A stretch of DNA of 64,000 nucleotides from Cacconaster sp045601245 (GCA_045601245.1 JAZRZH010000052.1:1-64000), one strand, 5' to 3'. Positions 41,497-51,547 are shown, counted from the first letter of the stretch. Notes: generated by a model not told the origin, from the letters alone. Numbers and translations: made by a program.

Positions 41497-44289
41497 ATGC
41501 GAAATGTAGGAATAAAAATAATAATTTCGGCTTTCGCGGCGCTTCTGGCGGCATTTCCGATGCAGGCTCAGGTGCCCGTTCCAATCACAGGCCTGATCCT
41601 CGAAGAAGACACCTCCCTGCCTGTCATACAGGCTGCGGTCCAGATACTTTCACCCAAAGACAGTTCATCGCTGAACGGTACCGTCACTGACAACGACGGC
41701 CGCTTCTCCATGCGCGCACAGGCAGGTGACTACATAGTGAAGATATCGTGCCTGGGTTTCGTTACCGAATACCGTGACATCCACCTCACCCCAGCCCCGA
41801 ACGGGCTGGAAATATCCGACATACGTCTGGAGCTCGACTCCGAAATGCTTGACGCAGCGAAGGTTTCAGCCCAGGCCAGCCTAACCGCAGTTGTCGCGGA
41901 CACCGTGGTCTATAACCCGGCGGCAATGCGGCTCGACGAGGATGCGATGCTGGAGGACCTTCTCAAGAAGATTCCCGGCCTCGAGGTCAACGGCAGCACT
42001 ATCACCCTCCACGGAAGACAGATTTCCGAAATACTTGTCAATGGCGAGCATTTCTTCGCCGGCAATCTCAGGACCGGTCTCCAGAGCCTTTCCGCAGATA
42101 TGGTGGAGAAAATCAACGCATACGAGAAGGAATCCGATTTTGCCAGAATCACGGGAATAGATGACGGTGAGGAGGTTCCGGTGCTCGACATCAAAATCAA
42201 GAAGGATATGCTGGAGGGCTGGAAAGGCAATATCAATACCGGCTGCGGTACGGATCAGCGCTATACCGCCAGACTCAATGCCAACAACATCAAAAAGGAC
42301 TACCAGAGGACCGTCGTTGCCGGCGTCAACAATCTCAACGGCAACATTTCGATGAATGATGCCAGCCGCACGCAGCTCGGCGGCGGTTCCGGAGGCAACA
42401 ACGACAAGCGCGAGGGCGGATTCACATTCACCTCGAAGAGCACGACCTTCAAGGTCAACGGAAACGTACACTACAATGGCAACCACAAGGAGTCCACATC
42501 CGACTCCGAAGCAGAACACATTGTTTCCAGCGGCAATTACTTCACGACTTCAAACGGCGAAAGCATCAATAACGGCAATACGCCGAAAGGCGATTTCAAG
42601 CTGGAGTGGAATCCGACACCACAGATTACAATCCTCTCCAAGCCGAAATTCAATTTCACCATCTCCGACAGCTTCTCCCACACCCTCGGAGGCAACTACA
42701 TGTCGGATCCCGAAGGTCTCAGCGAGGAGGAGATCCGCGATATCATCAAAACCAGCACCAACAACTACAGCAACAATATCACACGCAAGTACAGCGGCAC
42801 GGCTGACATTCATTTCACCTACCGTTTTCCAAAGAAGAAGGGACGCACGATAAGCTTCACAGCCGGCGGAACAATGACAAGCAACATCACCGACCAGGGC
42901 ACGGATTATTACACCCGCTACTACAGATACACGATAAATCCGGACTCGTCCCTGACACGCAAGATGTACACCGGCAGCAACTCGGACATACGCAGCTGGT
43001 TCTCCCAGATATCATACAATGAACCGCTTGGCAAGGGTTTCCACTTCCAGACCACCCTGCGCTACGACCACAGCCGCACGCACAATATCCGTGACGTCTA
43101 CGACCTGGCCGACAGCGGATGGAGCGTAGCGGATTTCAGGCGCCGCACGGAAATGCTCGCATCCCTCCCCTCCGACCTTGCCGCCTGCCATCAGGACGAT
43201 TTCAGCTCCGATGCAGTATTCACCTCCGGTGCGGTATATCACCAGATGAGCATCCGCTATGTCAGGAAGAAGTTCAATACCACATTGGGTGGAGTGATGC
43301 GCAGGCCCGTGACAAGGCTCGAATATTATGAGGACGGCGAACTTCAGACCCACGTAACGCCTCTGATCACCCTCTCCCCTCACATCAGGTTGGAATTCAA
43401 GCCGAAGAAAAGCAAGAAACTCTCATTCACATACAAGACCTCGCCGTCCCGTCCGTCCGTATATGACCTTATGCCTGTCTCCAACGGCACAAATCCTCTC
43501 TACCAGCACATCGGAAACCCCGACCTCGAGACCACCACAACGCATACCGCGAATCTGCAGTACAACCGCTCCAATATCAAGAAGCAGAACAGTCTGATCT
43601 GCAACGCCACCTTCAATCTGTACCAGAACAGCATCAGCAACTCCACCATCTACGACCCGGAGAGCGGCGGACGCACTGTCACCCCTATGAATATCAACGG
43701 CAAGTGGGACGCATCGGGATCACTGGTATACAACAAGACTTTCGGTGACGGCACATTCTCGATCAGCGAGCATCTCAGCGGAAGATACGACAACAATGTC
43801 GCCTATCTCTACAACAGCAAGATCAAGGCTGATGAGGTCAACAAGGCAACACGCGCAATGATAAAGGAGAGTTTCGAGGGCAATTACCGCAATGACTGGC
43901 TGGAACTCACGATGTCACTTCGCGCCGAAGCGACTGATGAGAAGTCGCTTCTCCGTCCGAACATGAACCAGCAACCATATACCCTCGGCACCGGGGTCAC
44001 AGCATTGTTCATTTTCCCTTGGAAAACGCGGCTGACCACGACCTACGCCCTGACCGCGCAGCGCGGCTTCGCCTACGACGAATTCAACCGCAACTACCAT
44101 ATCCTCAATCTGTCGCTCTCGCAGGTTGCCTTCAAGAAGAAGGCCACCATCAAAATAGAAGCGTGCGATGTCCTGCATCAGTTGCCTAACATCACACGCT
44201 CATTCACATCGGAGAAGCGCTCCATCACCCAGTACAACGGCGTCAACAGCTACATCCTGGCCCGCTTCATCTATCGATTCAGCCATTAA
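41497..44289 (+). CDS. Outer-membrane beta-barrel protein, TonB-receptor-like (OMP_b-brl_3)
   Basis: A 930-residue protein with a signal ending AAFPMQAQ. Residues about 30-115 form a carboxypeptidase-regulatory-like domain (VTDNDGRFSMRAQAGDYIVKISCLGF), then a plug-like part with DTVVYNPAAMRLDEDAMLED, LLKKIPGLEVNGSTITLHGR and ILVNGEHFFAGNLRT. The rest is an outer-membrane beta-barrel typical of the OMP_b-brl_3 group, ending in a Phe-containing strand (ILARFIYRFSH). There is no SusD partner nearby, so it is a stand-alone TonB-like porin of unknown ligand. Its 3' end overlaps the serine dehydratase gene by 11 bases. Confidence 0.85.
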   Translation: MRNVGIKIIISAFAALLAAFPMQAQVPVPITGLILEEDTSLPVIQAAVQILSPKDSSSLNGTVTDNDGRFSMRAQAGDYIVKISCLGFVTEYRDIHLTPAPNGLEISDIRLELDSEMLDAAKVSAQASLTAVVADTVVYNPAAMRLDEDAMLEDLLKKIPGLEVNGSTITLHGRQISEILVNGEHFFAGNLRTGLQSLSADMVEKINAYEKESDFARITGIDDGEEVPVLDIKIKKDMLEGWKGNINTGCGTDQRYTARLNANNIKKDYQRTVVAGVNNLNGNISMNDASRTQLGGGSGGNNDKREGGFTFTSKSTTFKVNGNVHYNGNHKESTSDSEAEHIVSSGNYFTTSNGESINNGNTPKGDFKLEWNPTPQITILSKPKFNFTISDSFSHTLGGNYMSDPEGLSEEEIRDIIKTSTNNYSNNITRKYSGTADIHFTYRFPKKKGRTISFTAGGTMTSNITDQGTDYYTRYYRYTINPDSSLTRKMYTGSNSDIRSWFSQISYNEPLGKGFHFQTTLRYDHSRTHNIRDVYDLADSGWSVADFRRRTEMLASLPSDLAACHQDDFSSDAVFTSGAVYHQMSIRYVRKKFNTTLGGVMRRPVTRLEYYEDGELQTHVTPLITLSPHIRLEFKPKKSKKLSFTYKTSPSRPSVYDLMPVSNGTNPLYQHIGNPDLETTTTHTANLQYNRSNIKKQNSLICNATFNLYQNSISNSTIYDPESGGRTVTPMNINGKWDASGSLVYNKTFGDGTFSISEHLSGRYDNNVAYLYNSKIKADEVNKATRAMIKESFEGNYRNDWLELTMSLRAEATDEKSLLRPNMNQQPYTLGTGVTALFIFPWKTRLTTTYALTAQRGFAYDEFNRNYHILNLSLSQVAFKKKATIKIEACDVLHQLPNITRSFTSEKRSITQYNGVNSYILARFIYRFSH

Positions 44290-45502
44290 ACGGGGGATTG
44301 AATTCGCGGGCCAGGCCGCCCAGGCTCGTCTCCTTATACAATGACGGGATATCGTGTCCAGTACGGTTCATCGCATCCACGACTGAGTCGAATGACACGC
44401 GGTGGTATCCGTCGGAGAAAGTTGCATATATGTTGGCATCCAACGCGCGGGCCGCGGCGAATGCGTTGCGCTCTATGCACGGAATCTGGACCAGACCGCA
44501 CATCGGGTCACAGGTCATTCCCAGATGGTGCTCGAGCCCCATCTCCGCCGCATACTCGATCTGGCTCGGAGTACCGCCGAAAAGCTGGCAGGTGGCTGCA
44601 GAAGCCATAGCGCACGCCACGCCGACCTCGCCCTGGCATCCCACGTCTGCGCCCGAGATAGAGGCATTCGACTTGACGATATTTCCGATGAGTCCGGCAG
44701 TCGCGATGGCGTTCAGAATGCGCCTGTCGCTGAATTCGCGGCTCTTCCAGAGATGGTAGAGCACTGCCGGGAGCACGCCGCTCGAGCCGCAGGTCGGGGC
44801 TGTCACGACAATGCCGCCGGAAGCATTCTCCTCGCTGACAGCCAGCGCGTATGCGAAGACCAGAGCACGGCTCTGCAGATTCGGCTTGAATGCCCCCGCC
44901 TTGATGAAATAAGTGGATGCCTTGCGCGTCAGATGCAGCGGACCGGGCAGCACGCCCTCCCCTTCAAGTCCGCGCTCCACGGAGTCCTTCATCGCATCCC
45001 AGATTGTGGCGAGATAATCCATAAAATCGGAATCCTCGCGTTCAATTGCATATTCCCAGAAATTGCGGCCAGTATCGCGGCACCATCCGAGGATTTCCCT
45101 GGCAGTGGAAAGCTCGTAAATATCCCTGGACTCGTCCAGAATACCGCCATTCTGATAGGCTTCTGAAATCGCCCCTCCGCCTATGCTGTAGACAGTCCAT
45201 TCGTCCGTTGCGGCGCCCGAAGCATCGAGGCTGACGAATGTCATTCCATTGGGATGGAACGGCAGGAAAACGTCCGGCCGCCAGACGATCGAAGCCGGAG
45301 CGACTGACTTCAGGACGTCAAGTATCGCCACGTCGGTAAGATGGCCCTTGCCGGTTGCGGCGAGGCTGCCGTAAAGCGTCACCCTGAATGACGATGCCTC
45401 GGGATGTCTTGCGGCAAAAACGGAAGCGGCCTTCTGAGGCCCCATAGTGTGGCTGCTCGAAGGACCGCGTCCGATTTTATATAATTCCTTTAAGGATTTC
45501 AT
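44279..45502 (-). CDS. sdaA: L-serine ammonia-lyase (single-chain, iron-sulfur)
   Basis: A 407-residue enzyme converting L-serine to pyruvate and ammonia. The beta-domain opens with YKIGRGPSSSHTMGPQKAA and carries YGSLAATGKGHLTDVA; the alpha domain has VTAPTCGSSGVLPA, ISGADVGCQGEVGVACAMA and GMTCDPMCGLVQIPCIERNA, with the cysteines for the 4Fe-4S cluster. The layout is the fused type II L-serine dehydratase. Lies 3 bases past potD in the same direction, so it may be the last gene of the polyamine operon. Confidence 0.9.
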   Translation of the reverse strand: MKSLKELYKIGRGPSSSHTMGPQKAASVFAARHPEASSFRVTLYGSLAATGKGHLTDVAILDVLKSVAPASIVWRPDVFLPFHPNGMTFVSLDASGAATDEWTVYSIGGGAISEAYQNGGILDESRDIYELSTAREILGWCRDTGRNFWEYAIEREDSDFMDYLATIWDAMKDSVERGLEGEGVLPGPLHLTRKASTYFIKAGAFKPNLQSRALVFAYALAVSEENASGGIVVTAPTCGSSGVLPAVLYHLWKSREFSDRRILNAIATAGLIGNIVKSNASISGADVGCQGEVGVACAMASAATCQLFGGTPSQIEYAAEMGLEHHLGMTCDPMCGLVQIPCIERNAFAAARALDANIYATFSDGYHRVSFDSVVDAMNRTGHDIPSLYKETSLGGLAREFNPPFNG

Positions 45503-45505
45503 CGA

Positions 45506-46798
45506 TTACTTGCGATGACGGGATTTCTTCTTGTTGCGGCTGACGACAACGGCGGCGAGAAGCGCTGCAGCGACGGCGCCGATGATCACAAATGTGGAGC
45601 TTGAGGCGTTGGAACCCTTCACCCTCGACCACATTGCGTTGAGCTTGGCGGTATCCTCACCCCAGTCGTGCTCCATAGCGCAGTTGTCGATTGTGCTCTT
45701 TGAAGGATATACTACAGGGTTTGCAGGGATTGCCGTGGCCTCTTCGCCGAAGAAATAACTGAGGTCGATCGGCTCGAAGTCCTCGTCGGTGGCATATTCA
45801 AGGATTTCTGGTGAAGATGCCGCACTGACATAACCGATTTCCTCCATATTCTTGATGGCGTTCTCAGGCATGCACATATAGTTGATGAAATACTTCGCCG
45901 CCTTGACATTCTTGGCATACTTAGGGATAACCCATCCGTCAAACCATACGCAGCTGCCTTCATCAGGGACAGTATAAGCGAGGTCCACGCCGACTTCCTT
46001 AGCCTCTTCGATGGCCCACTGCGCATCACCGCTCCAGGTGAAATTGACCCATCCCTGCTCCTTTATCATCTGTTCCTTACCGAAGTCAGCCTCCCAGCCG
46101 GCAACGATTTCCTTCACCTCTGCGAGATAATCCTCAGCAGCCTTAAGACTTTCATCCGAAGCATCATGCATAAGGTCATCCAAAGTAACGGTTCCGTTTG
46201 CGAGCTCGTTCTGCTTGAGATAGATGAGCACCGGTCCGTAAACGTCGCGCGCCGCATCCTTCACGAAGATCTTGTCAGCATACTTCTTGTTGCGGATGAT
46301 ATCCCAGGTGGTAGCGTCCTCATCAGCGACATACTTCCTGTTGTAGAGAATACCGGTGGTACCCCACATATAACCTACGGCATAATCATTGGCGTTCTTG
46401 CCATTGCCGTCGATCTTGTCAAAGAATGTCCTGATGAACGGCGACATATTGTCATCGATGTAGTTCGGTGTCGTGCCGAAATCACGGTCGATAGGAAGGA
46501 GAAGATCGTTCTGGAGCATCCTTTCGATAATGTAATCGGAAGGACATACGACGTCGTAGTCTTCCTGGCCCTTCTCGATCTTGGAGAGCATTGTCTCATT
46601 GATATCGAATGTCTGGTAAACGATTGTGACCTTTTCACCGGTCTGCTCTTCATACCACTGCTCGAATTCAGAGATGAGCGACTCGTCGATGTAACTGGAC
46701 CAGTTGTAAACCTTGAGAATTGAACTGCGGTCGCCACCGCAGGAAGCCGTCATAATGAGAGCGGCCGCAAAGGCGACAAGAGTGGAGAATCTTTTCAT
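45506..46798 (-). CDS. potD: Spermidine/putrescine-binding lipoprotein PotD with a C-terminal span
   Basis: A 430-residue periplasmic binding protein. MKRFSTLVAFAAALIMTASC is a lipoprotein signal; LKVYNWSSYIDESLISEFEQ, YDVVCPSDYIIERM and AVGYMWGTTGILYNRK are PotD hallmarks, and FDGWVIPKYAKNVKAAKYFI the C-lobe. Unusually the protein continues after the binding domain into a predicted membrane span (FVIIGAVAAALLAAVVVSRN) and a basic tail KKKSRHRK, about 35 residues beyond the normal end. It delivers polyamines to PotBC. First gene order on this strand is potA-potB-potC-potD. Confidence 0.9.
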   Translation of the reverse strand: MKRFSTLVAFAAALIMTASCGGDRSSILKVYNWSSYIDESLISEFEQWYEEQTGEKVTIVYQTFDINETMLSKIEKGQEDYDVVCPSDYIIERMLQNDLLLPIDRDFGTTPNYIDDNMSPFIRTFFDKIDGNGKNANDYAVGYMWGTTGILYNRKYVADEDATTWDIIRNKKYADKIFVKDAARDVYGPVLIYLKQNELANGTVTLDDLMHDASDESLKAAEDYLAEVKEIVAGWEADFGKEQMIKEQGWVNFTWSGDAQWAIEEAKEVGVDLAYTVPDEGSCVWFDGWVIPKYAKNVKAAKYFINYMCMPENAIKNMEEIGYVSAASSPEILEYATDEDFEPIDLSYFFGEEATAIPANPVVYPSKSTIDNCAMEHDWGEDTAKLNAMWSRVKGSNASSSTFVIIGAVAAALLAAVVVSRNKKKSRHRK

Positions 46799-46840
46799 TT
46801 GCTGAAATTGATTTCTGAAGATAATAAATTAATAAATTGA

Positions 46841-47656
46841 TTATTTGGACTTTCTGAGTTCCGCCTTCTTCGCGGCCTTGTTCTGTCTGATGTTGTAAAT
46901 CAGCAGCATGACGAGCACAAGCGTGAAGATGATGGTCATCAGAGGTCTGAGTTCCGGAGTGAGACCGCCCTTGCGTGCATCGGTGTAGATGTACGTGGAG
47001 AGCGTGTCGAGGCCGATGGTTCCGCGCGTGAAGAAGGTCACGGCGAAATCATCCAGGGACATTGTGAATGCGAGTATGAAGCCGGAGATCATCCCGGGCC
47101 TCAACTGCGGCACCAGCACCTTGCGCATAGCCTGTGCGGGCGTAGCGCCAAGGTCGAGCGCAGCCTCGTATATATTGGGATTCATCTGTGTCAGCTTCGG
47201 CAGGACGCTGAGCACCACGTACGGCGTGCAGAACGTGATATGCGCCAGTATGACGGTGAGATAGCCCTGGGAGAAATGCAGGAACACGAAGAGCAGGAAG
47301 AGCGACACACCAGTGATGACATCCGGATTGAGCATCGGGATGCTGTTGAGGAATGTGATGGCCTGCTTCTTCGGGCCGCGCATATTGTGTATGCCGACCG
47401 CCGCTATCGTGCCGAGCACCATTGAGACTGCAGCAGCCACCACGGCGATGATCAGCGTATTCTCGACCGCTGTCATCAGCGAGTGGGAATTCTGCATACC
47501 GCCCGTGAAGAGGTTGCGGTAAAGGTTAGTCGAGAATCCGGTCCAGCTGCCGAGGACTTTCGATTCGGTGAAAGAGAATATGGCTATGAGGAACAGCGGA
47601 GCATAGAGCACCAGAAGTACGAGCCAGACATAGCACTGAGCGAAGAACTTTTTCAT
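46841..47656 (-). CDS. potC: Polyamine ABC permease PotC
   Basis: A 271-residue inner-membrane permease with six spans. The EAA loop is YEAALDLGATPAQAMRKVLVPQLRPGMI. It pairs with PotB to form the polyamine channel. The start overlaps the end of potB by 4 bases (ATGA). It carries a short basic C-terminal tail. potD begins 42 bases downstream. Confidence 0.9.
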   Translation of the reverse strand: MKKFFAQCYVWLVLLVLYAPLFLIAIFSFTESKVLGSWTGFSTNLYRNLFTGGMQNSHSLMTAVENTLIIAVVAAAVSMVLGTIAAVGIHNMRGPKKQAITFLNSIPMLNPDVITGVSLFLLFVFLHFSQGYLTVILAHITFCTPYVVLSVLPKLTQMNPNIYEAALDLGATPAQAMRKVLVPQLRPGMISGFILAFTMSLDDFAVTFFTRGTIGLDTLSTYIYTDARKGGLTPELRPLMTIIFTLVLVMLLIYNIRQNKAAKKAELRKSK

Positions 47657-48426
47657 ATTATGGCCCCTCCGTCATTCTGTTCCTTTCCGCTGCCGGAAAG
47701 CCAGGTTGTTATTCCGATGATCACGAGCATCACGAGCGAAAGCGCTGCTCCATAGTTCCACATCGAGGTGTTGATATTCTCCTGGATGATGGTACCGAAC
47801 AACTTGATCTTGTTGTTGGTCAGAAATTCCGAAATGGCGAAGGTGGACACCGTCGGCATGAATACCATCATTATGCCGCTGACGATTCCGGGCTTGGAAA
47901 GCGGCAGGATCACCTTCGTGAATACCTGCACAGGATTTGCCCCGAGGTCCTCCGCGGCCTCGCCGTATGAAGGGTCGAGCTTCTGCAGCGTATTGTAGAT
48001 AGGATAGATCATAAACGGCAGGTAGTCATATACCATACCGAAAATCAGCGTTCCCTTGCCCAGAGTGATACCTGCCATATTGAAGAGTTCCGCAGTGGCG
48101 AGGGTGCGCATCAGTGCATTGATCCACATCGGGATGATGAAGAGCACGATGGTGACAGCCGAACGGTTCAACTTCTTGTTGCTGAGAATGTAAGCCACCG
48201 GATAACCGAGCAGCAGGCAGAGCAGCGTATTCTCTATGGCTATTTCGATCGAAAGCGCAAAAGTACTGATGGCATCGCCATCGGAGAAAAAGCGCGTGAT
48301 ATTTTCAAACGTAAAGCGGCCGGTGCCGTCCTGGAAGGCATAAACCAGAATGAGCAGCAGAGGCAGCGCAACGAAAATCACCAGGAATATGGCGTACGGG
48401 ATACTCCAGTTGGCTCTCTTAGTCAT
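47653..48426 (-). CDS. potB: Polyamine ABC permease PotB
   Basis: A 257-residue permease with six spans. The EAA loop is YGEAAEDLGANPVQVFTKVILP, followed by GIVSGIMMVFMPTVSTF. FLTNNKIKLFGTIIQENI is a typical PotB late loop. The start overlaps the end of potA by 8 bases and its stop overlaps potC, so the operon is translationally coupled. Confidence 0.9.
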   Translation of the reverse strand: MTKRANWSIPYAIFLVIFVALPLLLILVYAFQDGTGRFTFENITRFFSDGDAISTFALSIEIAIENTLLCLLLGYPVAYILSNKKLNRSAVTIVLFIIPMWINALMRTLATAELFNMAGITLGKGTLIFGMVYDYLPFMIYPIYNTLQKLDPSYGEAAEDLGANPVQVFTKVILPLSKPGIVSGIMMVFMPTVSTFAISEFLTNNKIKLFGTIIQENINTSMWNYGAALSLVMLVIIGITTWLSGSGKEQNDGGAII

Positions 48427-49807
48427 TTGCCTTTGCTATATGAATGTCCTTTGGAAGAATGTTTATGCCGACAAGGTCACCCTTGTCCCAGATATCGTTG
48501 GTATCGACGAAGATACGTCCGCCGCCGTCAACGAGGATTTCAAGATGGTAGTGGTCGCCCTTGTAGAGGATGAAGTGGACGGTACCTGTAAGGATACCGT
48601 CATCCTGGTTGTCAAGGAGATCCACCTTGTCGAAGTCTACGGTGACAGTGACCTTGTCGCCCTCCTGGATACCCTCCTGAGGGAGACATTCGAACTTGCC
48701 GTCGAGGATTTCCACCCTGTCGGATGAGGTCATCACACCTTCGAACGTATTGCAGGTGCGCTGTTTCTTCATCACCTGGATATCGATCGGGCGGATGAGC
48801 ATTCCCACGGTGCTGCCGACCTCAAAGGCGTTATAGTCCTGGATCATCACCTCGTTGCCGGTATCGGTCTCGACGAACATCTCATAATGCACGCCCTTGA
48901 AGGTACAGGACTTGACGGTGCCCGTGAACTGCGCGGTGTCAAGCTTGTTGACGATATATATGTCCTCCGGACGGATGACGACATCGACCGGGACGTTGGA
49001 GCCGAAGCCCTCATCCACGCACTCGAACTCGTGTCCGATGAATGAGACCTTGCGGTCCTCGATCATCGTGGCGTCGAGGATGTTGCTCTCGCCGATGAAG
49101 TCGGCGACGAAGGAGTTTACAGGTTCGTTGTAAATGTCCGTAGGCGTGCCGATCTGCTGTATCTTGCCTTCATTCATCACCACGATGGTATCGGAGAGCG
49201 TCAGAGCCTCCTCCTGGTCGTGGGTGACGTATATGAAGGTGATGCCGAGCTTCCTGTGCATCTCCTTCAACTCGATCTGCATATCCTTGCGCATCTTCAG
49301 GTCGAGGGCGGCCAGCGGCTCGTCGAGCAGCAGCACCTTCGGCTGGTTGATGATGGCCCGGGCTATCGCAACCCTCTGCTGCTGGCCGCCGGACAGGGAA
49401 TCTACATCACGGTCCTCATAGTCGGACATACTCACGAGCTTGAGGACCTTCTTGACGCGTTTGTTGATTTCTTCCTGTGGGGTGCCGGTCAGCTTGAGGC
49501 CGAACGCGACATTGTCGAAGACATCGAGGTTGGGAAATAATGCGTAGCGCTGAAACACTGTGTTCAACGGACGGCGGTACGGAGGGACCTCGGAGATGTC
49601 CCTACCGTCCATAAAAAGGCTGCCTTCGTCCGGCTTGGTGAAGCCGGCGATGATGCGGAGTGTCGTGGTCTTGCCGCATCCGGACGGACCGAGGAGTGTG
49701 ACGAATTCACCCTGCTTGATATTCAGGCTGATATCATCGAGCACCTTGACGCCGTCGAAGGTTTTGGAGACATGCTCCAGTTTGATGATGAGGTCGTTTT
49801 CGTTCAT
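48419..49807 (-). CDS. potA: Polyamine ABC ATPase PotA with an enlarged C-terminal region
   Basis: A 462-residue ATPase starting at MNENDLIIKLEHV (49807). Walker A LLGPSGCGKTTTLR, signature LSGGQQQRVAIARA and Walker B VLLLDEPLAALD are intact. The normal PotA length is about 370; here the C-terminal part from about 260 is longer, with two TOBE-like OB modules: DVVIRPEDIYIVN ... FTGTVKSCTFKGVHYEMFVE and ILTGTVHFILYKGDHYHLEI, separated by a QTCN-type insert. Leads the potABCD operon. Confidence 0.9.
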   Translation of the reverse strand: MNENDLIIKLEHVSKTFDGVKVLDDISLNIKQGEFVTLLGPSGCGKTTTLRIIAGFTKPDEGSLFMDGRDISEVPPYRRPLNTVFQRYALFPNLDVFDNVAFGLKLTGTPQEEINKRVKKVLKLVSMSDYEDRDVDSLSGGQQQRVAIARAIINQPKVLLLDEPLAALDLKMRKDMQIELKEMHRKLGITFIYVTHDQEEALTLSDTIVVMNEGKIQQIGTPTDIYNEPVNSFVADFIGESNILDATMIEDRKVSFIGHEFECVDEGFGSNVPVDVVIRPEDIYIVNKLDTAQFTGTVKSCTFKGVHYEMFVETDTGNEVMIQDYNAFEVGSTVGMLIRPIDIQVMKKQRTCNTFEGVMTSSDRVEILDGKFECLPQEGIQEGDKVTVTVDFDKVDLLDNQDDGILTGTVHFILYKGDHYHLEILVDGGGRIFVDTNDIWDKGDLVGINILPKDIHIAKAND

Positions 49808-49876
49808 TTCGGGCACAAAAATAAAAACTAATTCAATAGTTCATTGTTTTTTTGCAAAAAATGAATGCAAAATTCG

Positions 49877-51547
49877 TCATTTTGCATAACTGCTGCCGCC
49901 GACGAACTCCCTGATGAGGGAAGTCGCCGGAATTTCCTTGTCTGGAACTGCCGTGAAATAGTGGAGGAACCTGAGCAGCCTGTGGGCTTCGCAATACTCC
50001 GGACAGTTCTTCGGAATGCTGGCCAGAATCGGCTCCGCGTGGTTGCGCATCACGGCGAATTCGATCAGATATGCAGAGTTGAACATCACGTCCGCGTTCT
50101 CCTGATAAGGATATATCCACTGCTCCTCGGCTTTGCGCACGTTAGGCCACTGGGCTATGGTCTCGCGTGGCGAAAAAGCGCCCTTGTTGTAGTCGCGCAC
50201 AATGCGGCGGAGAAGACGGTTGTCGCTGGTAGGCACCCAGTTGTGGTCGTCCAGAGGGATGCTGGTGATGGTGGAGATGAATATCTTGAACTTGCTCTCG
50301 TCCGGAACCCTGTCGGTAAGCCGCGGATTGAGGGCGTGGATACCTTCGAGAAGCAGCACGGTACCCGGCGAGAGAGTGAGCTTCTTGCCGTTGTATTCGC
50401 GCAGTCCGGTGACGAAATTGAACTCAGGGACCTCGACGGTTTCGCCCGCGAGGAGCTTCAGGAGGTCTTCCTGCAGTGCATCGTGGTCGACGGTGTCGAA
50501 ATTGTCGAAATCGTAGCTGCCGTCAGGAAGTTTCGGAGTCTCGACCCTGTTGACGAAATAATCATCCGTGGAGAATGATACCGGGCGCAGGCCGCAGGCC
50601 TTTATCTGCACGCTGAGGCGGCGGCAGAAGGTGGTCTTTCCGCTGCTCGACGGGCCGGTGATCAGCACGACGCGCAGAGGGTTCTCACTGTGGCAGCGGC
50701 GCTCGATCTCCTCTGCGATCTGAACGATCTTCTTCTCCTGAAGCGCCTCCGACACCTGGATGAGTTCGCTGCCCTGACCGTTGAGGCAGGCGTGGTTGAG
50801 GTCGCCCACAGTGCTGAGGTTCATTATGATATTCCATTTGAGATTTTCGCTGAACATCTCGAATGTCTTCGGCTGGTCCACGAAAGGCGCGACGATGGAC
50901 GGGTTCTCACTGTCCGGCACGCGCAGCAGCATCCCCTGCTGGTAAGGCATAAGGTCCCATACCTTCAGATATCCTGTGGAAGGGACTAGGCGTCCGTAAT
51001 AATAGTCCGCAGTATCACCGAGCATATAGTAGTCCGAATAGACCTCTCCGCTGGTCTCGAGCAATTTTACCTTGTCGTCGCTGCCCTGCGCCGCAAATAT
51101 CCTCACCGCCTCGTCAAGCGGCACCTCGAATCTGCGGAACGGGATATTCTCCGCCACGAGACGGAGCATTTCGGAACGGATGTCGCGGATATCGCATTCG
51201 GTGAGCGGGGTGTTGTCCGCCTTGTGGAAATTGCAGTAATATCCGTTGGAAATGGAGTGCTCCATATAAACCCGGCCGCCGGGGAACACGTCGGACGCCG
51301 CCTTTGTCAGCAGGAAACAGAGAGAACGGCAGTAGACGCGTCGTCCGCTGGATGAAGTATAGTCGACATACTCGACCTCCTTATTGGTGAAAGCCCTGTA
51401 TTTGAGCCCCTGGGAAACATTGTTGACCTTCGCGGAAATGGCCGCGAACCCGTCGGGGAGATTGAAGGAAGGAAGCATCTCCAGAAGCGAAGTGCCCTCT
51501 TCGAACTCCACTGCGCGGGAAGTGTTCTTGCAAAAAATTGTAATCAT
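49877..51547 (-). CDS. Nucleoside kinase-like protein (TGS-like and uridine kinase domains)
   Basis: A 556-residue protein, start at the ATG at 51545-51547 (MITIFCKN), preceded by GGAAAGAGG. Residues 1-60 resemble a TGS domain (VEFEEGTSLLEMLPSF), and 65-210 a threonyl-tRNA-synthetase second-additional-domain-like part. From about 285 a uridine-kinase-type P-loop domain follows: VVLITGPSSSGKTTFCRRL, FSTDDYFVNRVETPK, and YDFDNFDTVDHDALQ, with LLLEGIHALNPRLTD. Proteins of this architecture are annotated as nucleoside kinases; the substrate is not proven. Confidence 0.75.
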   Translation of the reverse strand: MITIFCKNTSRAVEFEEGTSLLEMLPSFNLPDGFAAISAKVNNVSQGLKYRAFTNKEVEYVDYTSSSGRRVYCRSLCFLLTKAASDVFPGGRVYMEHSISNGYYCNFHKADNTPLTECDIRDIRSEMLRLVAENIPFRRFEVPLDEAVRIFAAQGSDDKVKLLETSGEVYSDYYMLGDTADYYYGRLVPSTGYLKVWDLMPYQQGMLLRVPDSENPSIVAPFVDQPKTFEMFSENLKWNIIMNLSTVGDLNHACLNGQGSELIQVSEALQEKKIVQIAEEIERRCHSENPLRVVLITGPSSSGKTTFCRRLSVQIKACGLRPVSFSTDDYFVNRVETPKLPDGSYDFDNFDTVDHDALQEDLLKLLAGETVEVPEFNFVTGLREYNGKKLTLSPGTVLLLEGIHALNPRLTDRVPDESKFKIFISTITSIPLDDHNWVPTSDNRLLRRIVRDYNKGAFSPRETIAQWPNVRKAEEQWIYPYQENADVMFNSAYLIEFAVMRNHAEPILASIPKNCPEYCEAHRLLRFLHYFTAVPDKEIPATSLIREFVGGSSYAK

